The position numbers and the translations under genes are program-made. From assembly GCF_019334805.1 (NCBI RefSeq), contig NZ_CP079822.1, positions 248,001 through 312,000 on the forward strand: DNA of 64,000 nucleotides, read 5' to 3'. This document shows, one piece after another, positions 43,501-53,691 of this stretch (the stretch's first letter is position 1; each line of letters opens with the position of its first letter). Under the pieces are notes generated by a model, which was not told where the DNA came from, did not search any database, and saw only the letters and a program-made list of their open reading frames with translations. Source of the stretch: Rothia mucilaginosa (GTDB lineage: Bacteria; Actinomycetota; Actinomycetes; Actinomycetales; Micrococcaceae).

Positions 43501-46500
43501 AGGAATGGGCACTCATGGTGACCGTCACGGCTCATCCCCGCTCGCGCGGGGAGCACTCAGACTTGCCGCCCACTTCAGAACCATAAGTCGGCTCATCCCC
43601 GCTCGCGCGGGGAGCACTCTGGCGGTGTTCGTCAGGGACGCGCGCGATGGGGCTCATCCCCGCTCGCGCGGGGAGCACTGTGCCGGGTATGAAGGTTTTG
43701 TAGTGCATCGGGGCTCATCCCCGCTCGCGCGGGGAGCACTGCCATGATGTTATGTCCTTTTCTGATTTGCTGGGCTCATCCCCGCTCGCGCGGGGAGCAC
43801 CATAGGCTAGTAGCAGAGAATCGGACAGCTTGGGGCTCATCCCCGCTCGCGCGGGGAGCACATGCCGGTGCCGGTTTCATAGAGCACGCCAGTGGGCTCA
43901 TCCCCGCTCGCGCGGGGAGCACGAGCTCGCGTAATGCTCTGGAGTCTGCCGCGCGGGCTCATCCCCGCTCGCGCGGGGAGCACTTGCGGTGGTTGAGGCT
44001 GCTGAAGAGCTGGCCGGGCTCATCCCCGCTCGCGCGGGGAGCACTGGGTTGCCTCTCCACCCGTGAGCCATTCTCTGGGCTCATCCCCGCTCGCGCGGGG
44101 AGCACAACCAGACCCACCCGCACCGGGTGGGTTTTTCGGGCTCATCCCCGCTCGCGCGGGGAGCACCGACCTCGCCGGTCACAACGTCCACAGATTCAGG
44201 GCTCATCCCCGCTCGCGCGGGGAGCACGTCAGGCGCATATGGATAGGCACGTCGGTGACGGGCTCATCCCCGCTCGCGCGGGGAGCACGTCAGGCGCATA
44301 TGGATAGGCACGTCGGTGACGGGCTCATCCCCGCTCGCGCGGGGAGCACCAGGAGCTGCTCGCCATGCCGACCCGCTTTTTGGGCTCATCCCCGCTCGCG
44401 CGGGGAGCACAGGACTCGGCTATTCAGAAGCTCGCAAAGTCGGGGCTCATCCCCGCTCGCGCGGGGAGCACGCAAGCCGCGCCGCTCTGCATAGGGTATC
44501 AGTGGGCTCATCCCCGCTCGCGCGGGGAGCACTCATATAAGGCTTCTTGAATTTTGTCAAGTCGGGGCTCATCCCCGCTCGCGCGGGGAGCACTCCCTAA
44601 AGGGGACAACGACAGCACCCCCACCGGGCTCATCCCCGCTCGCGCGGGGAGCACTCATGGCTGGCTATAACGCGGGTCCGGGTGCCGGGCTCATCCCCGC
44701 TCGCGCGGGGAGCACGGGGTTATGAAAGCTCGACAGGGTGCCGATACGGGCTCATCCCCGCTCGCGCGGGGAGCACTCTCCTTCTTATGTCGGTTCAGTT
44801 CGCGCGCTGGGCTCATCCCCGCTCGCGCGGGGAGCACAAACCTGACCTGGACAAGCTGACGCGCGCGGTGGGCTCATCCCCGCTCGCGCGGGGAGCACGG
44901 CTCCATTGCTGAGAACATCGGCGCGGGTTGGGGCTCATCCCCGCTCGCGCGGGGAGCACTCATTGAGGCGCTTCAGGCGGGTGCGAATTGCGGGCTCATC
45001 CCCGCTCGCGCGGGGAGCACGCATCCTGCGCAGGTTGCCGTCTGATTCTTGGGTGGCTCATCCCCGCTCGCGCGGGGAGCACCAAGGAACTATATATTTG
45101 TCACAAGTACAAAAGGGCTCATCCCCGCTCGCGCGGGGAGCACGTGGTACTTCGGACGGATACCTCCTCCGGGACGGGCTCATCCCCGCTCGCGCGGGGA
45201 GCACGTAGCAGTTGCTGAAGCCATTGAGGTCATCATGGGCTCATCCCCGCTCGCGCGGGGAGCACCAGCATGACCGCGCCGCCGTGGCTGCGGGAACGGG
45301 CTCATCCCCGCTCGCGCGGGGAGCACCGGCGCTGTTCCTTCGCCAACTTGCGGGCGCTGGGCTCATCCCCGCTCGCGCGGGGAGCACTCACGCAGACCGC
45401 CGCCGAGGCATGGTTTGCCGGGCTCATCCCCGCTCGCGCGGGGAGCACCAGCGCTAACGCAGCCCAAACCTTTCTGCCGTGGGCTCATCCCCGCTCGCGC
45501 GGGGAGCACATGCCGCCGTGGTAGGCCAGCTCAAGCAGGGGGGGCTCATCCCCGCTCGCGCGGGGAGCACTCTGAGGTAATTACCGCCCCGCGCACCGTA
45601 TGGGGCTCATCCCCGCTCGCGCGGGGAGCACCACCTTGACTCCTCAGACCGCGAGCCGCGACGGGGCTCATCCCCGCTCGCGCGGGGAGCACTCCTCGCT
45701 ACTGAACAGCGAGTCCGCTGTTACGGGCTCATCCCCGCTCGCGCGGGGAGCACGAAACAGGGGATGCAGGCCAACGTTATCATGGGGGCTCATCCCCGCT
45801 CGCGCGGGGAGCACGCTTCGTGAGCTTACCCCGCTAACTACCTTTGGGGCTCATCCCCGCTCGCGCGGGGAGCACTCACTGAGTGAGTCGTAGACGGTGA
45901 CGCGGTAGGGCTCATCCCCGCTCGCGCGGGGAGCACGTGGTGTTTACGGTTTCCCATTCCCCGGCGGCGGGCTCATCCCCGCTCGCGCGGGGAGCACCTA
46001 GCGCAGAGGTCTAATACTAACGGCAACAAGGGCTCATCCCCGCTCGCGCGGGGAGCACGCTGATATCGCATTCATGCGTGAGAAGGCGGCGGGCTCATCC
46101 CCGCTCGCGCGGGGAGCACCACGCGCAGAGCCAGCGGTTGACTCCGCGCGAGGGCTCATCCCCGCTCGCGCGGGGAGCACCAGCCGCTGCATCTTTGAAC
46201 CTCGACGGTGAGGGGCTCATCCCCGCTCGCGCGGGGAGCACGATGTCGTGGCAGTGAGTCCGGCAGGGCATCGGGGCTCATCCCCGCTCGCGCGGGGAGC
46301 ACATTCTGTAGCACCTTCTCTTCTCATCCGCTTAGGGCTCATCCCCGCTCGCGCGGGGAGCACACCGGAAATATTCTAATGGGTGTTAGCGACCTGGGCT
46401 CATCCCCGCTCGCGCGGGGAGCACGGGGTCACCTGTTGCACCCCGGGGGGTCACCTGGGCTCATCCCCGCTCGCGCGGGGAGCACCGCATGAATAGCGGT

Positions 46501-47095
46501 AGCGCGCCGGTAATCGCGGGCTCATCCCCGCTCGCGCGGGGAGCACTTCCGGTCGAAGCTGCGGACTTCGACCCGTGGGGGCTCATCCCCGCTCGCGCGG
46601 GGAGCACTTTTGCTCCGCTGGCCCTGTGGCTGGCCTGTGGGGCTCATCCCCGCTCGCGCGGGGAGCACCTAAGCTCCGGTATAAAACCGTTGTGCTCTTG
46701 GGGCTCATCCCCGCTCGCGCGGGGAGCACGTGGTGTTTACGGTTTCCCATTCCCCGGTGACGGGCTCATCCCCGCTCGCGCGGGGAGCACGTCTAGGATG
46801 ATGTTCTAAACACCCACAGGCTGGGCTCATCCCCGCTCGCGCGGGGAGCACCTTTTGCGTTTCTCTCACCCGAAAAAGAAGCCGGGCTCATCCCCGCTCG
46901 CGCGGGGAGCACCCGGTAATCGCGTTCGGGTGTCCCAGCGAGGGGGGCTCATCCCCGCTCGCGCGGGGAGCACCGTGGATTGCAAGGTCACTGAATCTCC
47001 GACCTGGGCTCATCCCCGCTCGCGCGGGGAGCACCCTGCAACGCCCATGTGGGCATGGTCGCCGGTGGGCTCATCCCCGCTCGCGCGGGGAGCAC
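40599..47095 (-). CRISPR. Large type I-E CRISPR array, about 107 repeats
   Basis: Period 61 bases (28-base repeat, 33-base spacer) from 40599-40626 to 47068-47095, so about 107 repeats and 106 spacers by arithmetic. In crRNA sense (minus strand) the repeat starts GTGCTCCCCGCGCGAGCGGG. The leader lies at the right end next to cas2. Repeats up to about 41360 mostly carry GAACAC and scattered variants; from about 41393 on nearly all carry GAGCAC and are uniform. Exact tandem spacer duplications occur at 40627/40688, 41663/41724 and 44228/44289. Near-identical spacers lie at 45937 and 46730. Confidence 0.98.
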
Positions 47096-47189
47096 ACTTG
47101 CTGACATGGGGCTTTACCCCCTACATCAGCAAAATAGAATCACTTTGGAGCCAGAGCCTGTATCCAGAATACACGATAAACAGTTATTC
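47096..47189 (-). promoter_or_regulatory. CRISPR leader
   Basis: 94 bases between the newest repeat and the cas2 stop codon, AT-rich compared with surroundings. The repeat-proximal part contains an imperfect hairpin (GCTGACATGGGG / CCCCCTACATCAGC). It should hold the pre-crRNA promoter and the integration signals; I cannot assign exact boxes. Confidence 0.75.
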
Positions 47190-47528
47190 TTAACCACGAC
47201 GAGCACGGCGATACTTACTCGCCTTACTCCACCCAGATTTTGGCACCGTTTTGCGAACCACCGGGCGATAAATCAGCTTCACACCCTCAAAGTCGACAGG
47301 CTCCCAATCCGCATTATTCACCCGAAACTCAAGCCGCTGCTCATTATCCTCCGGAAACACCATCGTCGCCCTACCAGTGCCACCCGACTCCAACACACGT
47401 GCCCACAACTTCTCACGAATCCTGGCACTCACACGCCCCACAAACACGCCAGGATTAATCTCCAAAAGCCACTTCGTCAAATCACCACGAAGACTCACCG
47501 GACAAGCAGACAAAACAATAACAATCAT
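47190..47528 (-). CDS. cas2: Type I-E CRISPR-associated endoribonuclease Cas2
   Basis: 112 residues. Ferredoxin-like fold typical of the I-E (CasE-subtype) Cas2: MIVIVLSACPVSLRGDLTKW, then the strand F-V-G-R-V-S-A-R-I-R-E-K-L-W, and a basic C-terminal tail (SKASKYRRARRG) that in this subtype packs on Cas1. It forms the Cas1-Cas2 integrase that adds spacers at the leader. Its ATG overlaps the cas1 stop (TGATG), indicating translational coupling. Confidence 0.96.
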   Translation of the reverse strand: MIVIVLSACPVSLRGDLTKWLLEINPGVFVGRVSARIREKLWARVLESGGTGRATMVFPEDNEQRLEFRVNNADWEPVDFEGVKLIYRPVVRKTVPKSGWSKASKYRRARRG

Positions 47529-48472
47529 CAGTCCACCCCTCCATCCCCATAATTCATGCCACCGCGCTGAGCCTCACCCTGCTCATTCCACAAACCCACA
47601 ACATCCAGCTCAAGCATCTCCTCAGGAACCTCCTCAGACAACAGAAGCCGCTGAATATCCCGCACAACCCGCTCCATCACCCTCTCAGAACGAATACGGT
47701 CACGCACCGCCCTACGCGTCACAGACCCAATATCCATCCCCTCCGTATAGCCAGAAACCACCTCAAACGCAGCAGGAATCGTAATCTCAGCCTTATACAA
47801 ATCAGCAATGTCATACACAAAAGACCAAGAATTCCCGGTATGCACAAACCCCAGCCCAGGCGCACACCCCAAAGAAACAATCGCTGCATGAACAATCCCA
47901 TACAACGCGGCATGCGCAGCCGACAACGCCTGATTAATCGGTGACCCATCACCAAAATTATTCGGATCATACTCACGGCGTTCCCACGGAACACCAGTCC
48001 GCTCAGACCACTGCCTATACACAGAACGCACCCTAGCGCCCTCCCTACCACGCAGCTGCTGCATCGTCAGCTCGCTCGTGTCCTCACCAGGAAAACGCCA
48101 CTGATACATCATGCGCGCCACAGCCAAACGGCTCCGCGTATTCGACACCAACTTCGCCTGAGCAATCAACAGACGCGAAGAACGAGCCACAGACTTACCG
48201 CTCGCATAATAACGAACACCCTGCTCGCCAACCCACACCACCGTAGTACCGCACTCCCCCAACAAAGCCATCGCCTGATGAGTAATACGAGTACCCGGCC
48301 CCAACAGCAAAGCGCTCAAACTCGCAGCAGGGCAATGAACCACGCCCTCTTCCTTCACAAACGTCACCGCACTATCCGCACGGGAAATCGTCGCATGCTC
48401 CACATACACAAAACTCAAACGGTCAGAACTACGAAACAGCTCAGACGAGCTCGGAGGAATAGCCCCCTGCAT
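47528..48472 (-). CDS. cas1: Type I-E CRISPR integrase Cas1
   Basis: 314 residues. Metal-binding residues are at the expected places: Glu144 (in LRGREGARV), His211 (GLGFVHTGNS), Asp221 and Asp224 (YDIADLYK), each three positions after E. coli Cas1 E141, H208, D218 and D221. Catalyses spacer integration with Cas2. It is preceded by a strong terminator after cas6e, so cas1-cas2 may be transcribed separately from the Cascade genes or by read-through. Confidence 0.97.
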   Translation of the reverse strand: MQGAIPPSSSELFRSSDRLSFVYVEHATISRADSAVTFVKEEGVVHCPAASLSALLLGPGTRITHQAMALLGECGTTVVWVGEQGVRYYASGKSVARSSRLLIAQAKLVSNTRSRLAVARMMYQWRFPGEDTSELTMQQLRGREGARVRSVYRQWSERTGVPWERREYDPNNFGDGSPINQALSAAHAALYGIVHAAIVSLGCAPGLGFVHTGNSWSFVYDIADLYKAEITIPAAFEVVSGYTEGMDIGSVTRRAVRDRIRSERVMERVVRDIQRLLLSEEVPEEMLELDVVGLWNEQGEAQRGGMNYGDGGVD

Positions 48473-48528
48473 GATCTTCTCCTATGAACATCAGCGTGCC
48501 AGCATCGGCACAAAGTATGAGTGAATAA

Positions 48529-48572
48529 AGAAAGGGCGGGGCACCATCACACAGAACAGTCCCCCGCCCTTC
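48529..48572 (-). terminator. Terminator between cas6e and cas1
   Basis: GGGCGGGG at 48534-48541 and CCCCGCCC at 48562-48569 pair perfectly. On the minus strand it is followed by TTTCTTTATT, so it would act after cas6e. Confidence 0.85.
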
Positions 48573-48583
48573 ACCCGCATTAC

Positions 48584-49264
48584 CTAGCGGGACAGAGGCG
48601 CCAACGTCAGAAGGCCCATACCGTACGCCTTGCCCCTGCCCATACCGGAAAGCAGAGACTTACGGAATAGCTCAACATCAGTGATGCGAAGAACGCCGTC
48701 GAACTGAGCCTTACGATGAGTCACCTTACCGACCTTGCCCTCAGCGTTACGGCGGGCAAACGCAAGGTCCTGACGAGAAGAAACCATCGGGCACTCCTCA
48801 ACATCCTGACCCTCAACCGTGGGAATTACTTCAAATCCCCATTGCGGAGCACGCTCACGAATCCACGCCTGCTGTTGCTCAGCCGTCACGTGCGGGAACG
48901 TGTCGCGCTTACCCGTCTGCTTATTCGTGTGACGCTTCACAGGGTTTGCGGCAAGACGGAAAGCCCACTCCTGACCGTTCTCCAACTTCGCCAGCAAACG
49001 ACCATAATGAGCACTCTCACCAGGGCGAGTCTGCCAGCCAGCCTGCTCCACAAGAGCCGAAAAATCAGGCTTCTCAGGGCTCAACATGTACAGAACCGGA
49101 GCATGTTTAGACTCATCCAAACGCCACAGGATGCGGCTCTCAGAATAATCCGTATCCGGCGGCAAAGTCGCCATCACAGCTGCATGCATCGCCTGCGGGC
49201 TACGCAACAACTTCCACGCGCCACGACGCTGTGGATTAATCATGAAACGAGAAAAATACGTCAT
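48584..49264 (-). CDS. cas6e: Type I-E crRNA-processing endoribonuclease Cas6e
   Basis: 226 residues, two RAMP folds. The likely catalytic His27 (PQAMHAAV) corresponds to E. coli His20. The Gly-rich loop near the C-terminus (SGMGRGKAYGMGLLTLAPL) is typical for RAMP proteins. Cleaves pre-crRNA at the repeat hairpin and stays bound to the 3' handle in Cascade. The start overlaps the cas5e stop by four bases (ATGA). Confidence 0.96.
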   Translation of the reverse strand: MTYFSRFMINPQRRGAWKLLRSPQAMHAAVMATLPPDTDYSESRILWRLDESKHAPVLYMLSPEKPDFSALVEQAGWQTRPGESAHYGRLLAKLENGQEWAFRLAANPVKRHTNKQTGKRDTFPHVTAEQQQAWIRERAPQWGFEVIPTVEGQDVEECPMVSSRQDLAFARRNAEGKVGKVTHRKAQFDGVLRITDVELFRKSLLSGMGRGKAYGMGLLTLAPLSR

Positions 49265-50010
49265 GCGTCTATCACCACATTCAAGAAATCAGGTTCGGCA
49301 GGGCTCTCGGAAGATTCTGCATCAACCGAGGAGGCTGCAGCATGAAGCTTTCGTCCTTGAGGATTCTCCAATACCAGAGGCTCCGCAGTAACCACCTCAC
49401 GGGCAGCATATTGACGGTACTCCGGGCTGAAACTCACCGGAATATCCTGAACCAAATCACCGCGCTCACCAGGCAACGCATCACGCAGGATGCGCAACGC
49501 TACCGGGCTCGGAAAATCCTTACGACGATACTCAGGAACCTGCCACTCCAACGAACGCAGAGCCTCCTCAGCAGACTCCTCACGGATACCCAGGACAAGG
49601 TCGTAACCAGCCGGGCACGCACGCCGCCCAAGATACAGAGGATATACAGGCTTCTTCAGCGCAGACTCGATAGTCTCCAACTGTTCGCGTTCCCCATCGA
49701 GAGCCACTACAAAAACAGCGTCAGAAAGGTACATGCGGGTCGAAAGAGAAACCGCGCCCTTCGGGCTCTTAGCCCAGTTCTTAGCGGTCTGATAGTCACG
49801 AATCAGGGTACCAGAGGCATCCGTACGCACCGCGAACTTCAACGAAACCAAGTCATCAACCGGCTCGTTACGCGAGCGTCCCAAGGCTGCAGCGACCATT
49901 CCAATCACGCCAGATTTGCTCGGCTCATGTCCGGCATCACGGCGACGGAAACGGCTCTGAGTGCCCCATGACTGCAACGGCCCGCTCATCTTCAAGAGCA
50001 GGGTAGGCAT
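49261..50010 (-). CDS. cas5e: Cascade subunit Cas5e
   Basis: 249 residues. Begins MPTLLLKMSGPLQSWGTQSR, the usual Cas5e N-terminus (L-x-G-P-x-Q-S-W-G), followed by DAGHEPSKSGVIGMVAAALG with the family's S-K-S-G-V-x-G-x-x-A-A motif. Binds the 5' handle of crRNA and caps the Cas7 backbone. One-base overlap with cas7e. The C-terminus is about 25 residues longer than in E. coli CasD. Confidence 0.96.
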   Translation of the reverse strand: MPTLLLKMSGPLQSWGTQSRFRRRDAGHEPSKSGVIGMVAAALGRSRNEPVDDLVSLKFAVRTDASGTLIRDYQTAKNWAKSPKGAVSLSTRMYLSDAVFVVALDGEREQLETIESALKKPVYPLYLGRRACPAGYDLVLGIREESAEEALRSLEWQVPEYRRKDFPSPVALRILRDALPGERGDLVQDIPVSFSPEYRQYAAREVVTAEPLVLENPQGRKLHAAASSVDAESSESPAEPDFLNVVIDA

Positions 50011-51131
50011 TAGGACTCCTGAGAGGTGAGAGCAGTCAGCTGAGCTTCCAGGGACTCCAGCAGACCCTTCAGAGTGACAGACTCGCCCAGACCAGCCAGT
50101 TCTTCCTTGAGGTCGCCCAAAGCCAGAACATACGAAGCGACCGGCTCGTAACCGTATGCTTCTTCAATGTTCTTAGCTTCAGATGCGAGCGCACGAGCTG
50201 CGACTACGCGGCGGCCCTCAACCTCGGTGATAGCCTTCTCAAAGGCGTTCACGTAGGAGATGGGGCGGTCGTTACGAACGGTCACGATAACCGCGTCAGG
50301 CAGGGTGCGTGCAGCGAAAGAATTCTGCTTACCGGTAGGCATGGAGTTAATGAAGGAACGGACAAACGCCAGAGTTGCCTCAACACTTGCAGAAACATCG
50401 CCCAGGTTAGCGTTCAGTGCATCCAGGTTGATGTTGGCGTAGCGGTAGAAGGTGCTTGCCGCCATCTCAATGGTGCCGATCATGCCCGCACCGGTAGAGT
50501 CATCGGAAGAACGAACGACGTCATCCACTGCAGTGTAGTAGTCAAAATCGGGTTCGGAACCGTGGACGCTCAAAGCGTGTGCTACCTGGCAAGCCGCATC
50601 AACGTTGAAATCGGGAGCATCCGCCAGCATGCGACCGAAGAGAGCAATATCAACGCTGTGGTTGGTATCAAGGATTTCCTTAACCTGCTTCGCGGGAAGC
50701 TTCTCGCCGTTAGCTTCGATGATTGCCTGCACCAACTTGTCAATCTGCTGGTTGCTCAGCAAGAGCAGGTAGCCAGAAACAGGACGTCCTGCTTCTTCGC
50801 CTTCCTTCGCCTTAGGTTCCTTGAGCGTAATACCTGCAGCCTTGAAAGCTGCAACAACAGCCGTTTCAGCCTTCTCAGCATCGAACTCGGGCGCAAGCTC
50901 CAAGATACGCGCCACTACCTTGTCAGCAACCAGGCGGGTACGTACACCCAGCTGCGAGCGGTCAAGATGCGATTCAAAATCGCGGCGAATGACGGACTTC
51001 CAAGCCTGGCTGGAAACACGCTGACGCTGAACGCCGCCAAAGAAAGCGGACTTGGGGCTGCCGGTATCGTCACGGTTAATATTCGACGGGGGCAGGGTCT
51101 GCAGGGCGTGGATGTCGACGAAAGTAGTCAT
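50010..51131 (-). CDS. cas7e: Cascade backbone subunit Cas7e
   Basis: 373 residues. N-terminus MTTFVDIHALQTLPPSNINR with DDTGSPKSAFFGGVQRQRVSSQAWK is the hallmark of Cse4/CasC. F-R-Y-A-N-I-N-L-D and FINSMPTGKQNSFA are further family blocks. Six copies form the helical crRNA backbone of Cascade. It is 28 bases downstream of cas11 in the operon. Confidence 0.97.
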   Translation of the reverse strand: MTTFVDIHALQTLPPSNINRDDTGSPKSAFFGGVQRQRVSSQAWKSVIRRDFESHLDRSQLGVRTRLVADKVVARILELAPEFDAEKAETAVVAAFKAAGITLKEPKAKEGEEAGRPVSGYLLLLSNQQIDKLVQAIIEANGEKLPAKQVKEILDTNHSVDIALFGRMLADAPDFNVDAACQVAHALSVHGSEPDFDYYTAVDDVVRSSDDSTGAGMIGTIEMAASTFYRYANINLDALNANLGDVSASVEATLAFVRSFINSMPTGKQNSFAARTLPDAVIVTVRNDRPISYVNAFEKAITEVEGRRVVAARALASEAKNIEEAYGYEPVASYVLALGDLKEELAGLGESVTLKGLLESLEAQLTALTSQES

Positions 51132-51159
51132 GATGTTTTCCTTCTTTCAGGAGTAATAG

Positions 51160-51774
51160 TTACTTAGTGGTTTTGCTCGCAGCAGCGCGAACAGGGATGA
51201 GCCCGTAGGAGAAGTCGCGGTTCCAGCGGTACATAACCTTTTGACGCGTCGCAGGATTCAGAAGACGCATGTAATCCACCGCAAATCGACCGTAATCGAA
51301 GGCAATACCTTCGGAACGAAGCAGAGTAATCAGGCTACGCAGGTAATGCTGGCGAGCATTCTCCGTCTGAGCGGTCAGCAGAGAATCAAAACGCTTCTTC
51401 ATTGACGTTGCGGTGTCGCCAACCAGCTTGCCTACCGCGTTGCCAAAAGAAACCTCTGCATCGTGCATGGGCTGGTTCTGCGACTGCTGATGCAGAGCAA
51501 AAAGAGTCAAAGCAGTGTACGCAGCGCTCTCCGCATTACTCGGCTGGTCTCCCCTCCCTCGGTACTGTTCAGGAATACCTTCAGTGCCATCTTCCTTTTC
51601 CAGGATGATTCCTAAGAGTTCCGGGTACTGAAAGGGCGATGCACCCACACCTCGGCGAAGCTGAGCAAGCTGAGCCGTGGCTGCTGAGACACCGTTACTT
51701 TTCTGGTGGTACAGGCGCATCACTTTTGCCACGACGAAACGTTGTAGCTCATCCTGCGCGGTGTAATCACTCAT
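51160..51774 (-). CDS. cse2: Cascade small subunit Cas11e (Cse2)
   Basis: About 204 residues; ATG at 51774 (MSDYTAQDELQRF), overlapping cas8e by 8 bases. A longer frame would run far into cas8e and is rejected. Blocks ALAQLRRG-like (TAQLAQLRRGVG), AYTALTLFALHQQSQ and YGRFAVDYMRLLNPATRQKV are typical of Cse2, an all-helical protein present in two copies that stabilises the R-loop. Confidence 0.95.
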   Translation of the reverse strand: MSDYTAQDELQRFVVAKVMRLYHQKSNGVSAATAQLAQLRRGVGASPFQYPELLGIILEKEDGTEGIPEQYRGRGDQPSNAESAAYTALTLFALHQQSQNQPMHDAEVSFGNAVGKLVGDTATSMKKRFDSLLTAQTENARQHYLRSLITLLRSEGIAFDYGRFAVDYMRLLNPATRQKVMYRWNRDFSYGLIPVRAAASKTTK

Positions 51775-53452
51775 TGGTTTCCTCCTTGTCAGAGTGAGAT
51801 GTAGAGTCCTGGTAAGCCAGGGGAATAATCTTACGCAGGCGAGCATGTAGCAGGCGATCCGCACGCGCAACATTGTAGAGAACTTCATTACCAGCAGGGT
51901 CCTTACCGAAGGTACCCAGCATGGCTTTGGGGCCAGCGTTGTATTTAAGAAGGTCTGATTCTTGCGTGATTACGGCACGTACACGGCTTTGCCACTCCTT
52001 CTTTTTCTCAGCGATATCTTCCGATGCTCGCTGATCTGCAAGCCAGAGGCGGAAAGCATCTTCCATACGGTTCAGGAGAGCTTCAGTAGCATCCGCACGG
52101 AACTCGTATTCCCGACCTGCCGCTTGTAGAAGCTGTCCAGCAAACTGCCCAAGAGCGATTGCCGCGTCCATGGTGGTTTGGATGTTCTCGCGAACCATCT
52201 GGGACGCACTCACGCCTTCATCAGTCAGCAGAGAAAGCTCAAGAGTCATAGAGTCAGAAATAATGTTCTCGATGATGGAGCTCTGGGTACCGTATTCGAC
52301 ACCCACCAGCTGAACCTGTACCTCCGCATCGGTCGGGAAGTACCTTCCCGAACCCAGCTGACGAATCACGGGAGCAGGCTTATTCTGCTTCTCAGATTCC
52401 GGGGTAAGACGAGTCAGCAGAGCATCAGCACCACGCCACAGGGTACGTTCAGCCGCGTGAGTCTGCGGCATCCATACCTGTTCGGTCTTTGACGACTGAT
52501 TCTTGCTGTACCGATACCCCGTCAGAGGGTCAGTATAGGTATTGCGATCAAGCCACTTATCACCGTTGGAGATAAGTACCGAAGTCACACGATTGCCGTC
52601 ATGATGCAGACGGATGCGACGTGACTGCCAGGTCAAAATCTCGCACATACCGCTCGCGGGCACCGGCTGGTCCTTGTACTGAGCCGCAGGACCACCAGTG
52701 TATGCACGCGGTGCTGCGGTATCAGGTTCAGCACGTTCCCAAACTGGAACGTCTTGTTCGAATGACTCTTTATCGGTCAACTGCTCGTAGTCCAGGCTGT
52801 ACAGCAAGGTTTCCATCATGTTGGCGCCGTGAACAATCACCTTGCCGGTGGCGCCGTACCAGCCAACGCCCAGAGGATAGCCCTTGCCACCCTTAACACG
52901 GGGGTCACCTACAGCACCAGATTTAATACCTGAGTAGTCGTAGGCATGAAGCGTTACGAGATACCGAGCTGCTTCAGCAAAGCTCAGAGACTTCAATGTC
53001 ACCTCAGCCCGCTGCGAGAAGTACTCGCTTTCAGAATCCAAAACCAAGCGACTAACAGGCTTCGTGTCCCCCTTTGCCGTATGCAAATCATGCACCTGCA
53101 TAAAGGGGCGCTCGCCGCCTACCAACCAGAAACGATCCTTGAAAATTTCAAGGTATCCCAGAACAGCAGCCAGGTTATTAGCGTCAGGCTCACGCATCTG
53201 GCGAATCCATTGGGCCGGACCATTAGAGGTATCGATACTGTCTGCAAGGAAGGATGCACGAGCAAAAATCACGAGCACGACACCAAAAATTGCAGTATCC
53301 GTCAGCGGGTTATCCGATTGAATTCGGTCAATCTCATACACCCGTTTGAAATAATCGCGCAGAGACAGCTCGACTACTTCGCCCGACTTAAGCCGGGCAA
53401 GAATCCATGCTTCATCTACAAGATTGAACCTAGGTTCTTCCATGACAACCAT
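51767..53452 (-). CDS. cas8e: Cascade large subunit Cas8e (Cse1)
   Basis: About 561 residues. I chose the ATG at 53452 (MVVMEEPRFNLVDEAWILAR) because AAAGGAG precedes it; the longer frame from 53509 lacks a site. FNLVDEAWI, the FWLVGGERPFMQV block, G-G-K-G-Y-P-L-G-V-G-W-Y-G and CEILTWQSRRIRL are Cse1 features. Recognises the PAM and recruits Cas3. About 60 residues longer than E. coli CasA. First gene of the Cascade operon. Confidence 0.95.
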   Translation of the reverse strand: MVVMEEPRFNLVDEAWILARLKSGEVVELSLRDYFKRVYEIDRIQSDNPLTDTAIFGVVLVIFARASFLADSIDTSNGPAQWIRQMREPDANNLAAVLGYLEIFKDRFWLVGGERPFMQVHDLHTAKGDTKPVSRLVLDSESEYFSQRAEVTLKSLSFAEAARYLVTLHAYDYSGIKSGAVGDPRVKGGKGYPLGVGWYGATGKVIVHGANMMETLLYSLDYEQLTDKESFEQDVPVWERAEPDTAAPRAYTGGPAAQYKDQPVPASGMCEILTWQSRRIRLHHDGNRVTSVLISNGDKWLDRNTYTDPLTGYRYSKNQSSKTEQVWMPQTHAAERTLWRGADALLTRLTPESEKQNKPAPVIRQLGSGRYFPTDAEVQVQLVGVEYGTQSSIIENIISDSMTLELSLLTDEGVSASQMVRENIQTTMDAAIALGQFAGQLLQAAGREYEFRADATEALLNRMEDAFRLWLADQRASEDIAEKKKEWQSRVRAVITQESDLLKYNAGPKAMLGTFGKDPAGNEVLYNVARADRLLHARLRKIIPLAYQDSTSHSDKEETNE

Positions 53453-53601
53453 TCCCACTCCTTTCTTCTTTGAAATCAGCTCCTTGTCGAATGACGAACA
53501 AGCGAGCACAATATCGGACTCTGGTCCACAATGAGAGTAGACCAGGTAATTAAGCCTTGTCAGTAGGTTCTTTGAAGAGCCTTCATTGGCTTGTTGAGTT
53601 C

Positions 53602-53631
53602 ATCATAGGACCATCAAGAAGGTTAAGTCAA
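53602..53631 (-). promoter_or_regulatory. Promoter of the Cascade operon
   Basis: On the minus strand TTGACT (53631-53626), an 18-base spacer and TATGAT (53607-53602). This predicts a leader of about 140 nt before cas8e. Confidence 0.65.
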
Positions 53632-53691
53632 GAAAATCAACTGTATTAATCACATGTTTAATATTTTTGATATGCTTAACCGAGAGAGAAA

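Noticed and set aside
40832-47193. Many open frames with repeated SSPLARGA, IPARAGST or HPRSRGEH peptides
   Set aside because: They are translations of CRISPR repeats (61-base period) in various frames, a well-known annotation artefact, not proteins.
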